In this document: piece by piece, positions 17,378-26,746 of the stretch
Layout of the letters: each line of letters opens with the position of its first letter
Position numbering within the stretch: the first letter of the stretch is position 1
Assembly: GCA_045661225.1 (NCBI GenBank)
Contig: JAZRFF010000012.1
Location: 48,757 to 112,756, forward strand
DNA length: 64,000 nucleotides
Direction: 5' to 3'
Source: HGM04593 sp045661225
GTDB lineage: Bacteria > Bacteroidota > Bacteroidia > Bacteroidales > Bacteroidaceae
Notes under the pieces: generated by a model
What the model was told of the DNA's origin: nothing
Databases searched by the model: none
Seen by the model: the letters and a program-made list of their open reading frames with translations, nothing else
Translations under genes and position numbers: made by a program

Positions 17378-19474
17378 ATGAAAAAAATTTTTTATTCACT
17401 ATTCACATTATCGATTATGCTTGGAATGAATGCGTGCGATACAGCCGACAGGCAGTGCACTAACACTATCCTCGCCGAGAGTAATGCCCCATTTGGAGCA
17501 CCGGAGTTCGACAAATTCAAAATAGAGGACTACAAGGCGGCTTTTGACTATGCCTTTGCCGAGAAACGCGCCGACATTAAGGCTGTCATTGAAAATTGCG
17601 AAGAACCGACATTTGCAAACACTATCGACGCCCTTGAATTAAGCGGAAAAACTCTTGACAAGGTCAGTTCGATATTCTTCAACCTGAATGAAAGCGAAAA
17701 TACTCCGCAGATGACCGAGATTGAAGAGTATGTAGTACCCAAACTCACCGAATTGAGTGGTTATATCTATATGAACGACACGCTGTTCAACCGCATACGC
17801 ACCCTCTACGACAACCGCAACGAGCTGGGGCTCAACGAAGAACAGATGATTGTGCTTGACGGCTACTATCAGTCGTTTGTGCGTGGCGGAGCGCTTCTTA
17901 ACGAACAGGATAAAGCAACATTGCTCGATATTGAAACAAAGCTCGGTCTTGCGCAAATTAAATTCAACAGCAACCTTCTTGCCGACAACAAGGCATTTGA
18001 GCTTGCAATTACCGACCCTGCCGACCTGAAAGGATTGCCACAAAATGTCATTGACGCAGCTGCGCGTGAAGACGGCAACAGCTGGGTATTTACTCTTGAC
18101 AAGCCCAGCTGCATACCATTCTTGCAATATGCCGACAACCGTACACTGCGTGAGAAAGTCTACAAAGCCTACTACGGACGAGGCGACAACAACAACGAGC
18201 ACGACAACAAGGCCATAATAAAGGAGATTCTACAGTTGCGCCAACAGAAGGCGAAACTTCTGGGCTTTGAAAGTTTTGCACACTTTGTGCTTGACGAGAA
18301 AATGGCCAAGACTCCCGAAGCTGCACTTGACCTTTTGAATAAAATATGGACGCCCGCTGTTGAGCGTGCAAGAGAAGAGTGTGCCGCATTGCAGGCTGTT
18401 GCCGACCGTGAGGGTGCCGGTATTAAAATAGAAGGTTGGGACTGGTTCTATTATACCGAAAAATTGCGCAAGGAGAAATATGCTCTCAACGACGAGGTCA
18501 TAACACCTTATTTCAAACTCGAGAATGTACTTCAGGGAGCATTCGATTGTGCAACCAAGCTCTACGGCGTGACTTTTGTGAAAAGAAACGACATTCCGGT
18601 TTATCACCCCGAAGTAAACACATACGAGGTTCTTGATGCTAATGGCGAACATCTGAGTATTTTCTATTGTGACTTTTTCCCTCGTGCGACCAAGCGTCAG
18701 GGCGCGTGGATGACAAACTTTGTGAACCAGCGCAATATTGGCGGTGAGAATGTACGTCCGATGGTGGTTAATGTATGTAATTTTACCGCTCCGCAAGGCG
18801 AGCTTCCATCGCTTCTCAACATTGACGAGACACGTACTCTTTTCCACGAGTTTGGTCACGCTCTTCACGGAATGCTGACACAGACACACTACCCTGCAGT
18901 GAGTGGTACAAATGTAAAGCACGACTTTGTAGAGCTATTCTCGCAAATTAACGAGAAGTGGGCTGTTCACCCCGAGGTTATGCCCACATTTGCAAAGCAT
19001 TATAAAACAGGAGAGGCTATCCCTGCCGACCTTATAAAAAAGATGCAGCAAAGTTCACACTTCAATCTCGGATTCGAGACTACAGAACTTGTAGCCGCAG
19101 CGCTTCTGGATATGAAAATGCACCTTATTGAGGATTATAGCAATTTCGATTGCAATGAGTATGAGAAGGAATTGCGCAAGGAGCTCGGCTTTATTCCTGA
19201 AATTGAGTATCGTTACCGCAGCACGAACTTTGCGCACGTCTTTGGCGGCGGTTACGCTGTAGGCTACTATGCTTACCTTTGGGCCGAAGTGCTTGACTGC
19301 GATGCATTCGAGCTGTTCCTCGAGAAGGGTGTTTTTGACAAGGAAACAGCTTCGGCATTCAAGAATCTTGTACAGATGGGCGGCAGTAAGGACCCGATGC
19401 GTGAGTATCGTAAGTTCCGCGGTGCCGACCCCAACCCCGATGCGTTGCTGCGTGCAAGAGGATTGATAAAGTAA
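17378..19474 (+). CDS. dcp: M3-family zinc metallopeptidase (peptidyl-dipeptidase Dcp type), lipoprotein
   Basis: A 698-residue M3 peptidase. The zinc-binding motif HEFGH is H490-H494, with the third ligand glutamate expected about 25-30 residues later in KHDFVELFSQ. The N-terminus is a lipoprotein signal with the lipobox LGMNAC, so the enzyme is probably anchored in the envelope, facing the periplasm. Dcp-type enzymes remove dipeptides from the C-termini of oligopeptides. The gene is monocistronic with its own promoter and terminator. The subfamily (Dcp rather than oligopeptidase A) is inferred from length and general similarity. Confidence 0.92.
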   Translation: MKKIFYSLFTLSIMLGMNACDTADRQCTNTILAESNAPFGAPEFDKFKIEDYKAAFDYAFAEKRADIKAVIENCEEPTFANTIDALELSGKTLDKVSSIFFNLNESENTPQMTEIEEYVVPKLTELSGYIYMNDTLFNRIRTLYDNRNELGLNEEQMIVLDGYYQSFVRGGALLNEQDKATLLDIETKLGLAQIKFNSNLLADNKAFELAITDPADLKGLPQNVIDAAAREDGNSWVFTLDKPSCIPFLQYADNRTLREKVYKAYYGRGDNNNEHDNKAIIKEILQLRQQKAKLLGFESFAHFVLDEKMAKTPEAALDLLNKIWTPAVERAREECAALQAVADREGAGIKIEGWDWFYYTEKLRKEKYALNDEVITPYFKLENVLQGAFDCATKLYGVTFVKRNDIPVYHPEVNTYEVLDANGEHLSIFYCDFFPRATKRQGAWMTNFVNQRNIGGENVRPMVVNVCNFTAPQGELPSLLNIDETRTLFHEFGHALHGMLTQTHYPAVSGTNVKHDFVELFSQINEKWAVHPEVMPTFAKHYKTGEAIPADLIKKMQQSSHFNLGFETTELVAAALLDMKMHLIEDYSNFDCNEYEKELRKELGFIPEIEYRYRSTNFAHVFGGGYAVGYYAYLWAEVLDCDAFELFLEKGVFDKETASAFKNLVQMGGSKDPMREYRKFRGADPNPDALLRARGLIK

Positions 19475-19494
19475 GAGTATATACAACTTAGCTT

Positions 19495-19528
19495 AAAGAC
19501 TGCGCTCTAAAGTGCAGTCTTTTTTTTT
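19495..19528 (+). terminator. Intrinsic terminator after the M3 peptidase gene
   Basis: A 9-bp stem (19495-19503 with 19514-19522, AAAGACTGC and complement) is followed by a run of T on the plus strand, 20 bp after the stop codon. Confidence 0.9.
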
Positions 19529-19632
19529 GTGACTTATATTTATTTACAGAATGCGGATATAGCGTTTCTTTGTTATTGAATAAATAACAGTAATAAAATT
19601 GACATAATACTGTTTTATGCGGTTTTATTGCT

Positions 19633-19640
19633 TAACTTTG
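19633..19640 (+). promoter_or_regulatory. Putative -7 element of the C_GCAxxG_C_C gene
   Basis: TAACTTTG matches TAnnTTTG and lies 25 bp upstream of the start codon. The -33 region is weak. Confidence 0.5.
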
Positions 19641-19665
19641 TGCATTATAAATAAAATTAAGGTTT

Positions 19666-20124
19666 ATGGAACAGAGAATAAACAGAGCTGTAGAACTTTT
19701 CAAGGAGGGTTACAATTGCAGTCAGTCGGTTGTGGCTGCATTTGCCGATATGTATGGATTTACACAAGAGCAGGCTTTGAAAATGTCAGCATCTTTTGGT
19801 GGCGGCATTGGGCGTATGCGCAAGACTTGTGGCGCTGCGTGTGGGCTTTTTATGCTCGCCGGACTTGAAAATGGTTGCACCGAAGGTAAAAACCGCGACG
19901 GGAAAGAGGCTAATTACGCATTGGTGCAACAATTTGCCGAGGAATTTCGCAAACGCAACGGCTCAACAACCTGCGCAACACTTTTAGGACTCAATAAAGA
20001 TGCAGCAACACCAACGACGCCCGATGCTCGCACTGCTGAATATTATAAAAAACGTCCTTGTGTAAAAATGGTCGAAGAAGCTGCGAGAATTTTTGCCGAA
20101 TATATAGAAAGGAAAGTAAAATAA
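19666..20124 (+). CDS. C_GCAxxG_C_C family protein
   Basis: A 152-residue protein with the family pattern: a cysteine in the first helix (YNCSQSV), the GGGIGRMRKTCGAACG segment, and later cysteines in NGC, TTCATLLG and RPCVKMV. The conserved glycine/cysteine spacing defines a family of likely redox or metal-binding proteins often found with transporters or redox enzymes. Here it stands alone. The exact cofactor and partner are unknown. Confidence 0.9.
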   Translation: MEQRINRAVELFKEGYNCSQSVVAAFADMYGFTQEQALKMSASFGGGIGRMRKTCGAACGLFMLAGLENGCTEGKNRDGKEANYALVQQFAEEFRKRNGSTTCATLLGLNKDAATPTTPDARTAEYYKKRPCVKMVEEAARIFAEYIERKVK

Positions 20125-20256
20125 CAGTACGTTTACAAGCAGAGTCACCCGCAAAGAAAAAAGTGCTTTTGCACCACAACTGCGTGTTTGTTGAAAATAT
20201 TTAACGTCAAAAAGAGTGTTCGACAGATAAATTTGTTGAAAATCACTTACTTTTTG

Positions 20257-20287
20257 TTTGTAGAGTGGGAATTTTGTTGTACTTTTG
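20257..20287 (+). promoter_or_regulatory. Strong consensus promoter of the winged-helix gene
   Basis: TTTG at 20257-20260, exactly 19 bp, then TACTTTTG at 20280-20287. This is a full match to the Bacteroidota consensus. It leaves a leader of roughly 110 nt before the start codon at 20408. Confidence 0.85.
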
Positions 20288-20407
20288 CACCCGAATTTAA
20301 AAAGAGCGTTTTTTATCGTACAAAATTAGTTAACGGGTTGTTTGTGAACGTTCTTTTTATTTTTCAAGAAGAAACTATATTAATGTTGAATTTAAATAAA
20401 AAGAATT

Positions 20408-20605
20408 ATGATTGAGAATGCCGGTGCATTTGCAGGCCGTATCTGGACTGCTTTGAACGAGACAGAGGGTCTCACTTTGAAAGAAATTAAGACAAAGGCT
20501 AAGCTTAAAGAGAAAGAACTTTACCTTGGTTTAGGTTGGTTGCTTCGTGAGGACAAAATCTTCTCTTGCGTTGCTGGCGAGGAGGAAGTTTTCGCTCTCA
20601 AGTAA
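20408..20605 (+). CDS. Small winged helix-turn-helix protein (DUF2582-like)
   Basis: A 65-residue protein made of one winged-helix fold: a first helix AGRIWTALNE, the turn LTLKEIKTKAKLKEKELYLGL and a wing strand ending VFALK. It resembles the DUF2582 small winged-helix proteins common in Bacteroidota. It has a full-consensus promoter, a roughly 110-nt leader and its own terminator, which suggests an abundant transcript. DNA binding is likely but not proven; no partner gene is adjacent. Confidence 0.88.
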   Translation: MIENAGAFAGRIWTALNETEGLTLKEIKTKAKLKEKELYLGLGWLLREDKIFSCVAGEEEVFALK

Positions 20606-20623
20606 TTAGTCGAACAAATTCAT

Positions 20624-20656
20624 AAAAAAAGCATCGGTCAGGCCGATGCTTTTTTT
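20624..20656. terminator. Bidirectional intrinsic terminator
   Basis: An 8-bp stem (20630-20637 with 20643-20650, AGCATCGG and complement) has a 5-nt loop, with A-run before and T-run after. It serves the winged-helix gene on the plus strand and can serve the phospholipase-D-type gene on the minus strand. Confidence 0.92.
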
Positions 20657-20710
20657 ATATGCTTTTATTTGGCAATCAAGAGGGGCTTTTGCCCACTTGC
20701 ACTATGCAAT

Positions 20711-21964
20711 TCAGGTAAATGGCTTAAAGATGGTTATTAGCCAACCGCTTATTCTGCGCCACAGGGAACGCTTTTTGTATATTTCCTTAGTCAGCTTATA
20801 GCTCTGCTTTAAATCTTGTGCTATGCAACGATAAAGTTCTTCGGTATCCTCATCATCGAGCACAAAAAGGTTTGTTTCGTAGTCGTACATAAGGCTGCGG
20901 CTGTTGAGATTGGCCGAACCTATTGTACAGAACTTCCCATCGATGCACATAACTTTTGAGTGATTGAACCCTCCGGTGTACATATAAACATCGGCACCGT
21001 GCTTCATCAATTTATACCCTTCGAGCCACACACCATCGGGGACCCACCCTACATCGCTTTTTTCGGATAGCAATATAACAACCTTCACCCCACGGTCGAT
21101 GGCGCTCTTCAGCGCTTTTGTTATAATGGGGGTGGGGAGCAGATAGGGCGTCACAAGAACGATGCTGTCCTTTGCGGCGTGAATGGCATTGGCATATGCG
21201 TGGCGCATACGTTCGGGAGTTTTGTGCGGCCAACGGTCGACAACAGCAATAAGCGAACCGCCTTGTTGCTTTAGTTCCGGGTAATATTCCTTACCTTCAA
21301 CGCGCTCGCCACTCTCCCGTTCCCACATTTTCAAGAAAATATTCTGCAATTCGCTTACGGCCTCACCTGTTACTCGAGAGTGAATGTCACGCCACTCGCC
21401 TACCCCATCGATGCCTCTCAAATAATAATCGGCAACGTTTATACCGCCTATATAAGCCGTCTCGCCGTCTATGATGACCAGTTTTCTGTGGTCACGCGAA
21501 AAAGCGTGGTTAATCCACGGGAAACACATAGGGTCGAATTTTACAATTTCAATGCCTGTTGAACGTATTTTTTGTAAATCTTTCTTTTTTAATGGACTAT
21601 CGTTCGAAATATTACCAAAAGCATCGAATATTGCACGCACTTTAACACCCTCCTTCGCCTTTTCTGCAAGCAGTGTTAACAGGACATTGTTTATTGAGTC
21701 GTTGCGAAAATTGAAATATTCGAGATGTACGTGATGCTTGGCCTTTCTAATATCATCAAGAAGAGAATCGAACTTTATTTGTGCACCATTCAGAATATCG
21801 ACCTTATTGTTTTTTGTACAAGGAATACCCTCGCTACGCACATAACGCAGAAAGGCAGAATCGGCACTCTCGTGTTCAGCACGCTCAAGCGGCACAAAAG
21901 TGCTGCACGAGACTGCAAACGCCGAAAATAGAGCAAAGAATAAACGCCACACGCACTTCATCAT
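20711..21964 (-). CDS. Phospholipase D/cardiolipin synthase-type lipoprotein
   Basis: A 417-residue PLD-superfamily enzyme with two HKD motifs: the first at H159/K161/D166 (HRKLVIID) and the second beginning at H335 (HSKVMCID), each followed by a GS/GG-N pattern. The arrangement fits cardiolipin synthases, which join two phosphatidylglycerols. The N-terminus is not a pair of membrane helices as in ClsA but a lipoprotein signal with lipobox FAVSC (Cys20), so the enzyme is probably tethered outside the cytoplasm. Transphosphatidylation is inferred; another phospholipase D activity is possible. Confidence 0.87.
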   Translation of the reverse strand: MMKCVWRLFFALFSAFAVSCSTFVPLERAEHESADSAFLRYVRSEGIPCTKNNKVDILNGAQIKFDSLLDDIRKAKHHVHLEYFNFRNDSINNVLLTLLAEKAKEGVKVRAIFDAFGNISNDSPLKKKDLQKIRSTGIEIVKFDPMCFPWINHAFSRDHRKLVIIDGETAYIGGINVADYYLRGIDGVGEWRDIHSRVTGEAVSELQNIFLKMWERESGERVEGKEYYPELKQQGGSLIAVVDRWPHKTPERMRHAYANAIHAAKDSIVLVTPYLLPTPIITKALKSAIDRGVKVVILLSEKSDVGWVPDGVWLEGYKLMKHGADVYMYTGGFNHSKVMCIDGKFCTIGSANLNSRSLMYDYETNLFVLDDEDTEELYRCIAQDLKQSYKLTKEIYKKRSLWRRISGWLITIFKPFT

Positions 21965-21987
21965 ATCATTTTTTACTTTTGCGAGCG

Positions 21988-21995
21988 CAAAATTA
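21988..21995 (-). promoter_or_regulatory. Putative -7 element of the phospholipase-D-type gene
   Basis: On the minus strand TAATTTTG matches TAnnTTTG, 23 bp upstream of the start codon. The -33 region is only T-rich. Confidence 0.45.
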
Positions 21996-22090
21996 TAAAA
22001 AAAACAGAAAAAAAATAACTAAAAGGACTCTTTAGATGCCTTCACTGCAATAATGAACAACCGTAAGAGAAAAAAGGATTTTCGACACAA

Positions 22091-22127
22091 GATAAATAAA
22101 AAAGAGACGGTCAATTGACCGTCTCTT
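22091..22127 (-). terminator. Intrinsic terminator after the M16 peptidase gene
   Basis: A perfect 26-bp palindrome (22102-22127, arms AAGAGACGGTCAA) is followed on the minus strand by a T-rich tail. It lies 21 bp beyond the M16 stop codon. Confidence 0.88.
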
Positions 22128-22148
22128 GTAATGTAGAGTTTACGAATA

Positions 22149-24944
22149 TCAATTGGCAGGGTTCATTATAAGCTGAATAAAGTTACCCTGTTTGCTGATT
22201 TTCTTAATCATTTTTTTCACAGCTTTCGAATCGACTGCATTTACCGCTTTCTCATACTCTGCATCAAAATCCTCGCCATAGAATTTGTGTTCTTTAAGGT
22301 TGTTGAGCCAGTAGTCATTTTCTATTCGGTTCTGAGGTATATTCTTTTTCATATTATTCTTGATCATATCAAGCTTGTCGGCCGGAATACCCTCTTTTAT
22401 AAGGCGGTTGACTCCCTCCACTGCAAGTTTCGACAGTTTGTCAGCACTCTCGGGATTAGTCTCGAACACTACCTGTATTGTTGCAATTTCTTTCGGCTCG
22501 CGATAAATGTCGGCTATAACGCCTGCTCCGTATGTACCTCCTTCACCTTCACGAAGAGTCTCGACATAAACCATATCTAAATAGAATTTCGCAGCCTCCA
22601 GAAGTGCCAAATTTTCTATTGTATACGGAATGTCGGCTGAATATAACTGAAGCACGGTGCTCTTTGGAGTTTCCATTGCCACATTCAGATTCTTTTGCAC
22701 ATTACCTTTGACAATATACTCTTTATGGTCGACATAATCCGAAACTGCACCGTTTGCAGGGAGCGACGCAATATATTTCTCGATGAATGGCTTTAATGTA
22801 GCAGCATCGACATTACCTACAATATACACTGTTGCTCCGGCTATATCGCCAAAGAGTCTTTTGCTTGCAGTCTCGACACAAGCAATGTCGGCTTTTTCGA
22901 CAAGTTCGCTGCTGATAACTTTACGGCGTTCGTGAGAGCCATAGAGTGTCTCGTTGACAAACTTCTGAAACTGCATCATTGGCTGCTTTTCAAGGTTGGG
23001 AAGCAAGGCCTTTATTTGACTGATGCCTGTTTGATACTCTTCGGCGTCGAAGCGTTGGTCTGTTATGTTCAGATAGAGCAGCTGCATCGCAGTCTCAAGG
23101 TCTTTAGGGGTTGAATGCAACGACACTCCGTGACGTGTGCCGCTGATATTGAGTTGGTAATCGACATTCTTTCCTACAAGCATTTTCTTCAGTTGAACGC
23201 CGCTGAATTTAGAAAGACCTCTATTCATATTGAAGAGTGCCCATATATTGTCCTCAAACGAAGGCAGTTCATTAGTGGTAATGAGTGAACGTCCGCCCTT
23301 GGCCACAAGCTCAATGAGCACCTCGTCGTTCTTGTGCGTTGTGGGAAGATATACGACCTTTACGTCATTGCTCAGTGTCCATTCTGTAGAACCGTACAAT
23401 CCAGCCTTTTCGGCAACAATTGTACCGGCCGCAACAGCATCGGCGTTAAGCAGAGGCTCATTGGCGCCCTCCTCGACCGGTGCTTCAACCTCACCGGCTT
23501 TAACATCTTTTATTACAGACAAAATTTGCGCTTCGTCGGGGTGTGTAAGGCCGTCGCGCTGAGGAGCTTTGTATATTGCAATAAAATTCTCGTCAGTCAC
23601 AACCTGTGAGATGACCTGCGCGAGCATTGGGGCCTGCAGCTGTGCGCAAATTGCTCGTGTCAGGCTTAGATTAAGCTCGGGCGAGAGAAGATATCTATTC
23701 ATAAAGAAGTGCTCAAGAATAGGCCATACATAGTGAGCGTTATCGTAACTCGGGGCAGCTTCCAAGGCCTTCTCGGCGCTGCTGATGAGCAGGGTCTTTG
23801 CACGTTCAAACTCACTTGTGGTAATTCCGTAGCGACGGATTCTTTCAATTTCGGTATAGAAAGCTTTTACCGCATTTTCCATATCGCCGTCCTTGAACAC
23901 CACCTGTGCTTGCATAGCGTCGCAACCCTCGCAAAGAGGTCCAAAGCCGAGACCGCCATTTATAAAGGGAGCGTTAGCCGATGCGGTTACAGCTTGCATA
24001 CGCTCGGTAAAGACAATGGTTATAATGTTCTTGATAATATCTGTCATATAGGCAACATCGGTCGAAGCAAATGCTTTGGGCATCTCTTCGCTCTTCCAGA
24101 TAAACTCCATCATAGAAGATGTTGCCTCGGGGTCGGTAATAACAGCCACGATAGGCTCTTTATTGTCGGGAACCTTAACAATGGGTTTTACCGTTGGGGT
24201 TGCCGGAGCCGGAATAGCCGAAAAGGTGTTCTTGATTTTTTGTTCAATAGCATCGACGTCTATATCTCCGACAACAACGACCGCCTGCATATCGGGGTTG
24301 TACCATTTGCGGTAGAAATTGACAAGGCTCTCGTGCTTGAAAGTCTTCAGCTGCTCTTCACCGCCGATGAGTGTGCGGCGTGCCATATGTGTATCGCCGT
24401 AGTAATAAGGCAATGAAGCCTCGAACATTCGCCAACCGGCATCGCGGCGCGAACGACGTTCTTCAAGAATAACACCACGCTCGGCGTCAATCTCCTTGGG
24501 GTCGCAAGTAACATAGTGCGCGTAGTCGTGAAGCACAAGCAAACAAGAATCAATTATGCCCTCGCGCACAATCGGAATATTGTTGAGCATATACTCTGTC
24601 TGTTCAAAGCCTGTCGATGCATTGATGTTACGGCCAAATTCGGCACCGATGCTCTGAAGGTATTCCAACAGTTTCTTTCCGGGAAAATTCTTTGTACCAT
24701 TAAAGCACATATGCTCAAGAAAATGCGCAAGACCGTCCTGGTCGTCAGCCTCTTGATAAGCACCCACATTTGTTGCCAAATAGAATTCGGCACGCTGAGC
24801 CGGTTTACTGTTGTGACGAATGTAGTATGTCAAGCCATTGTCAAGTTTGCCAATCCTTACATTCTCATCAACGGGCAGTTCTGTCTGTCCAAACGATATT
24901 AGCGCGATAAAAGTCAGCGCTAATGAGAGAAAAAATCTTTTCAT
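22149..24944 (-). CDS. M16-family zinc metallopeptidase (pitrilysin type), exported
   Basis: A 931-residue protein with a signal peptide ending near residue 20 (ISFGQ). The inverted zinc motif HFLEH is H74-H78, and the downstream ligand glutamate is expected in the KEIDAERGVILEE segment. The remaining two thirds hold the further M16 repeats that form the closed chamber, so both halves are in one chain. M16 proteases degrade peptides; the Bacteroidales exported forms act in the periplasm. The gene is monocistronic. Substrate range is unknown. Confidence 0.94.
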   Translation of the reverse strand: MKRFFLSLALTFIALISFGQTELPVDENVRIGKLDNGLTYYIRHNSKPAQRAEFYLATNVGAYQEADDQDGLAHFLEHMCFNGTKNFPGKKLLEYLQSIGAEFGRNINASTGFEQTEYMLNNIPIVREGIIDSCLLVLHDYAHYVTCDPKEIDAERGVILEERRSRRDAGWRMFEASLPYYYGDTHMARRTLIGGEEQLKTFKHESLVNFYRKWYNPDMQAVVVVGDIDVDAIEQKIKNTFSAIPAPATPTVKPIVKVPDNKEPIVAVITDPEATSSMMEFIWKSEEMPKAFASTDVAYMTDIIKNIITIVFTERMQAVTASANAPFINGGLGFGPLCEGCDAMQAQVVFKDGDMENAVKAFYTEIERIRRYGITTSEFERAKTLLISSAEKALEAAPSYDNAHYVWPILEHFFMNRYLLSPELNLSLTRAICAQLQAPMLAQVISQVVTDENFIAIYKAPQRDGLTHPDEAQILSVIKDVKAGEVEAPVEEGANEPLLNADAVAAGTIVAEKAGLYGSTEWTLSNDVKVVYLPTTHKNDEVLIELVAKGGRSLITTNELPSFEDNIWALFNMNRGLSKFSGVQLKKMLVGKNVDYQLNISGTRHGVSLHSTPKDLETAMQLLYLNITDQRFDAEEYQTGISQIKALLPNLEKQPMMQFQKFVNETLYGSHERRKVISSELVEKADIACVETASKRLFGDIAGATVYIVGNVDAATLKPFIEKYIASLPANGAVSDYVDHKEYIVKGNVQKNLNVAMETPKSTVLQLYSADIPYTIENLALLEAAKFYLDMVYVETLREGEGGTYGAGVIADIYREPKEIATIQVVFETNPESADKLSKLAVEGVNRLIKEGIPADKLDMIKNNMKKNIPQNRIENDYWLNNLKEHKFYGEDFDAEYEKAVNAVDSKAVKKMIKKISKQGNFIQLIMNPAN

Positions 24945-25004
24945 ATAGTTTATAATTTGATAAATTCGAATAATATTTTCAAGCAGTCAGCACGCTGTAA
25001 CGCG

Positions 25005-25012
25005 CAAATGTA
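25005..25012 (-). promoter_or_regulatory. Putative -7 element of the M16 gene
   Basis: On the minus strand TACATTTG matches TAnnTTTG, 60 bp upstream of the start codon. The -33 partner is weak. Confidence 0.45.
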
Positions 25013-25111
25013 TAAAAATTATTTACAACCACGTCGCTTGCTTGGTTATTTTTGTCGGAAACGTACAAATTCGCCCGGCATAAGCAAACTCTTTGTAAAA
25101 CTGCTGTTGCT

Positions 25112-25145
25112 TTTGCTGTTATTTTGAAAATAATCACTATCTTCG
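25112..25145 (+). promoter_or_regulatory. Putative promoter of the agmatine operon
   Basis: TTTG at 25112-25115 and TATCTTCG at 25138-25145 are 22 bp apart. The -7 box has the TTCG variant and ends 27 bp upstream of the DUF2148 gene. Confidence 0.5.
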
Positions 25146-25172
25146 CCCAAAGTAACAAAAAAAGACAATTCT

Positions 25173-25706
25173 ATGATTTACGATGAAAGAGAAGCACGCA
25201 CCGAGCACGTTATCGAGTGCGCGAAACAGATGATGACTGCGGCACGTACAGCCCCAAAGGCTAAAGGAGTGGATATTATTGAGATAAAAATGCTTACCGG
25301 TGAGGATATTGCCACACTGAGCACGGCTTTGCACAAGATTGGCGAAGATATGGGACGTGGCGGCCTTATGCGTGACGCCGACAATATGCTCTCGGCCGAG
25401 GCGGTACTGCTTATCGGCTCACGAGAGGAGGCAATGTGTCTTAACTGCGGATATTGCGGTTTCCCCACTTGCGGCGATCGTACCGAGGGTGTTCCTTGCG
25501 CAATGAATACCATAGACGTTGGTATTGCTGTCGGTTCGGCTTGCGCTACAGCTGCCGATTTACGCCTCGACACCCGTGTGATGTATTCTGTGGGTTATGC
25601 AGCCTTGAAACAGGGTCTTATGCCCGGCTGTAACTATATAATAGGTATTCCCGTGAGCGCAAGCTCAAAGAATCCTTTCTTTGACCGTAAACGTAAAGTA
25701 CAATAA
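25173..25706 (+). CDS. DUF2148 ferredoxin-like domain protein
   Basis: A 177-residue protein with the DUF2148 cysteine set: MCLNCGYCGFPTCG at about residues 89-102, then VPCAMN and a later cysteine in GSACATAAD. The spacing suggests an iron-sulfur cluster. Its stop codon overlaps the agmatine deiminase start (TAATG), so the two are translationally coupled and DUF2148 is the first gene of the agmatine operon. The family has no established reaction. A redox role tied to polyamine metabolism is only an inference from context. Confidence 0.88.
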   Translation: MIYDEREARTEHVIECAKQMMTAARTAPKAKGVDIIEIKMLTGEDIATLSTALHKIGEDMGRGGLMRDADNMLSAEAVLLIGSREEAMCLNCGYCGFPTCGDRTEGVPCAMNTIDVGIAVGSACATAADLRLDTRVMYSVGYAALKQGLMPGCNYIIGIPVSASSKNPFFDRKRKVQ

Positions 25707-26737
25707 TGGAACAGCCCAAGCGCCTGTTATATATGCCAGCCGAATGGCATAAGTTGCAGATGGTACAGCTTACGTGGCCACACGAAGGTACCGATTGGAA
25801 TTATATGCTCGACGAGGTAGAGTCTTGTTTCGTTGAGCTTGCAAAGGCTATAAGCGCACGTCTGTCGCTGTTGGTGGTCGCGCCCGACACAAAGAGTGTG
25901 CAATCAGCACTTGAACAAGCCGGAGCCACAATGAGCAATATACGTTTTTTTGAGTGTCCCACAAACGACACTTGGGCACGTGACCACGCTTTTATAACAT
26001 TGCTCGGCGACAATGTACCTCACTATGTGGACTTTTGCTTCAATGGTTGGGGGCGTAAATTCGAAGCGTCGCTCGACAATGCCATTAACGGCAAAATGTA
26101 TGACGCCGGCATTGTCAAGGGCGAGTATGAGGATTGTACATCGTTTGTGCTTGAAGGAGGTTCTATTGAGAGCGACGGTAAAGGCACAATTTTGACAACG
26201 TCGCAGTGTCTTCTTGCACCGCACCGCAATCAGCCTATGGAGAAAGAGGAGATTGAGGCTTGCTTGAAGAAAATGTTACACGCCGAACGCATATTGTGGC
26301 TCAATTATGGCAATCTCATAGGCGATGACACCGACGGACACGTCGACACTGTTGCACGCCTTGCACCTGATGACACAATAGTTTATATGCAGGCAACAGA
26401 CCCTGACGATGCTCAATATGCCGACCTGCGTGCGATGGAAGATGAGATTGCTGCGTTACGTACAGCCGAAGGCAAGCCTTATCGTCTGATACCACTGCCC
26501 TCGCCCGACCCTGTTTATGACGAAGAGGGAGAAAGACTGCCGGCAACATATGCCAATTTCCTTATAATGAACAATTGTGTGCTCTACCCCACATACGCAC
26601 AGGAGGATAATGACCGTAAGGCAGCCGAAATGTTGCGCAGTGCATTCCCGACACACGAGATTGTAGGCATAGACTGTCGTGCACTTATCAAGCAACACGG
26701 TTCATTACATTGTGTCACAATGCAATACCCAAAATAA
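25706..26737 (+). CDS. aguA: Agmatine deiminase
   Basis: A 343-residue member of the peptidyl-arginine/agmatine deiminase family. Conserved elements are W90-A-R-D93, the GGSIESDGKGT motif, GDDTDGHVD with the catalytic histidine, and the nucleophile cysteine C336 in LHCVTM. The enzyme hydrolyses agmatine to N-carbamoylputrescine and ammonia. It is coupled to the DUF2148 gene upstream and followed after 9 bp by N-carbamoylputrescine amidase, the next step. The neighbour supports agmatine over porphyromonad-type protein arginine deiminase. Confidence 0.95.
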   Translation: MEQPKRLLYMPAEWHKLQMVQLTWPHEGTDWNYMLDEVESCFVELAKAISARLSLLVVAPDTKSVQSALEQAGATMSNIRFFECPTNDTWARDHAFITLLGDNVPHYVDFCFNGWGRKFEASLDNAINGKMYDAGIVKGEYEDCTSFVLEGGSIESDGKGTILTTSQCLLAPHRNQPMEKEEIEACLKKMLHAERILWLNYGNLIGDDTDGHVDTVARLAPDDTIVYMQATDPDDAQYADLRAMEDEIAALRTAEGKPYRLIPLPSPDPVYDEEGERLPATYANFLIMNNCVLYPTYAQEDNDRKAAEMLRSAFPTHEIVGIDCRALIKQHGSLHCVTMQYPK

Positions 26738-26746
26738 AATTATACA

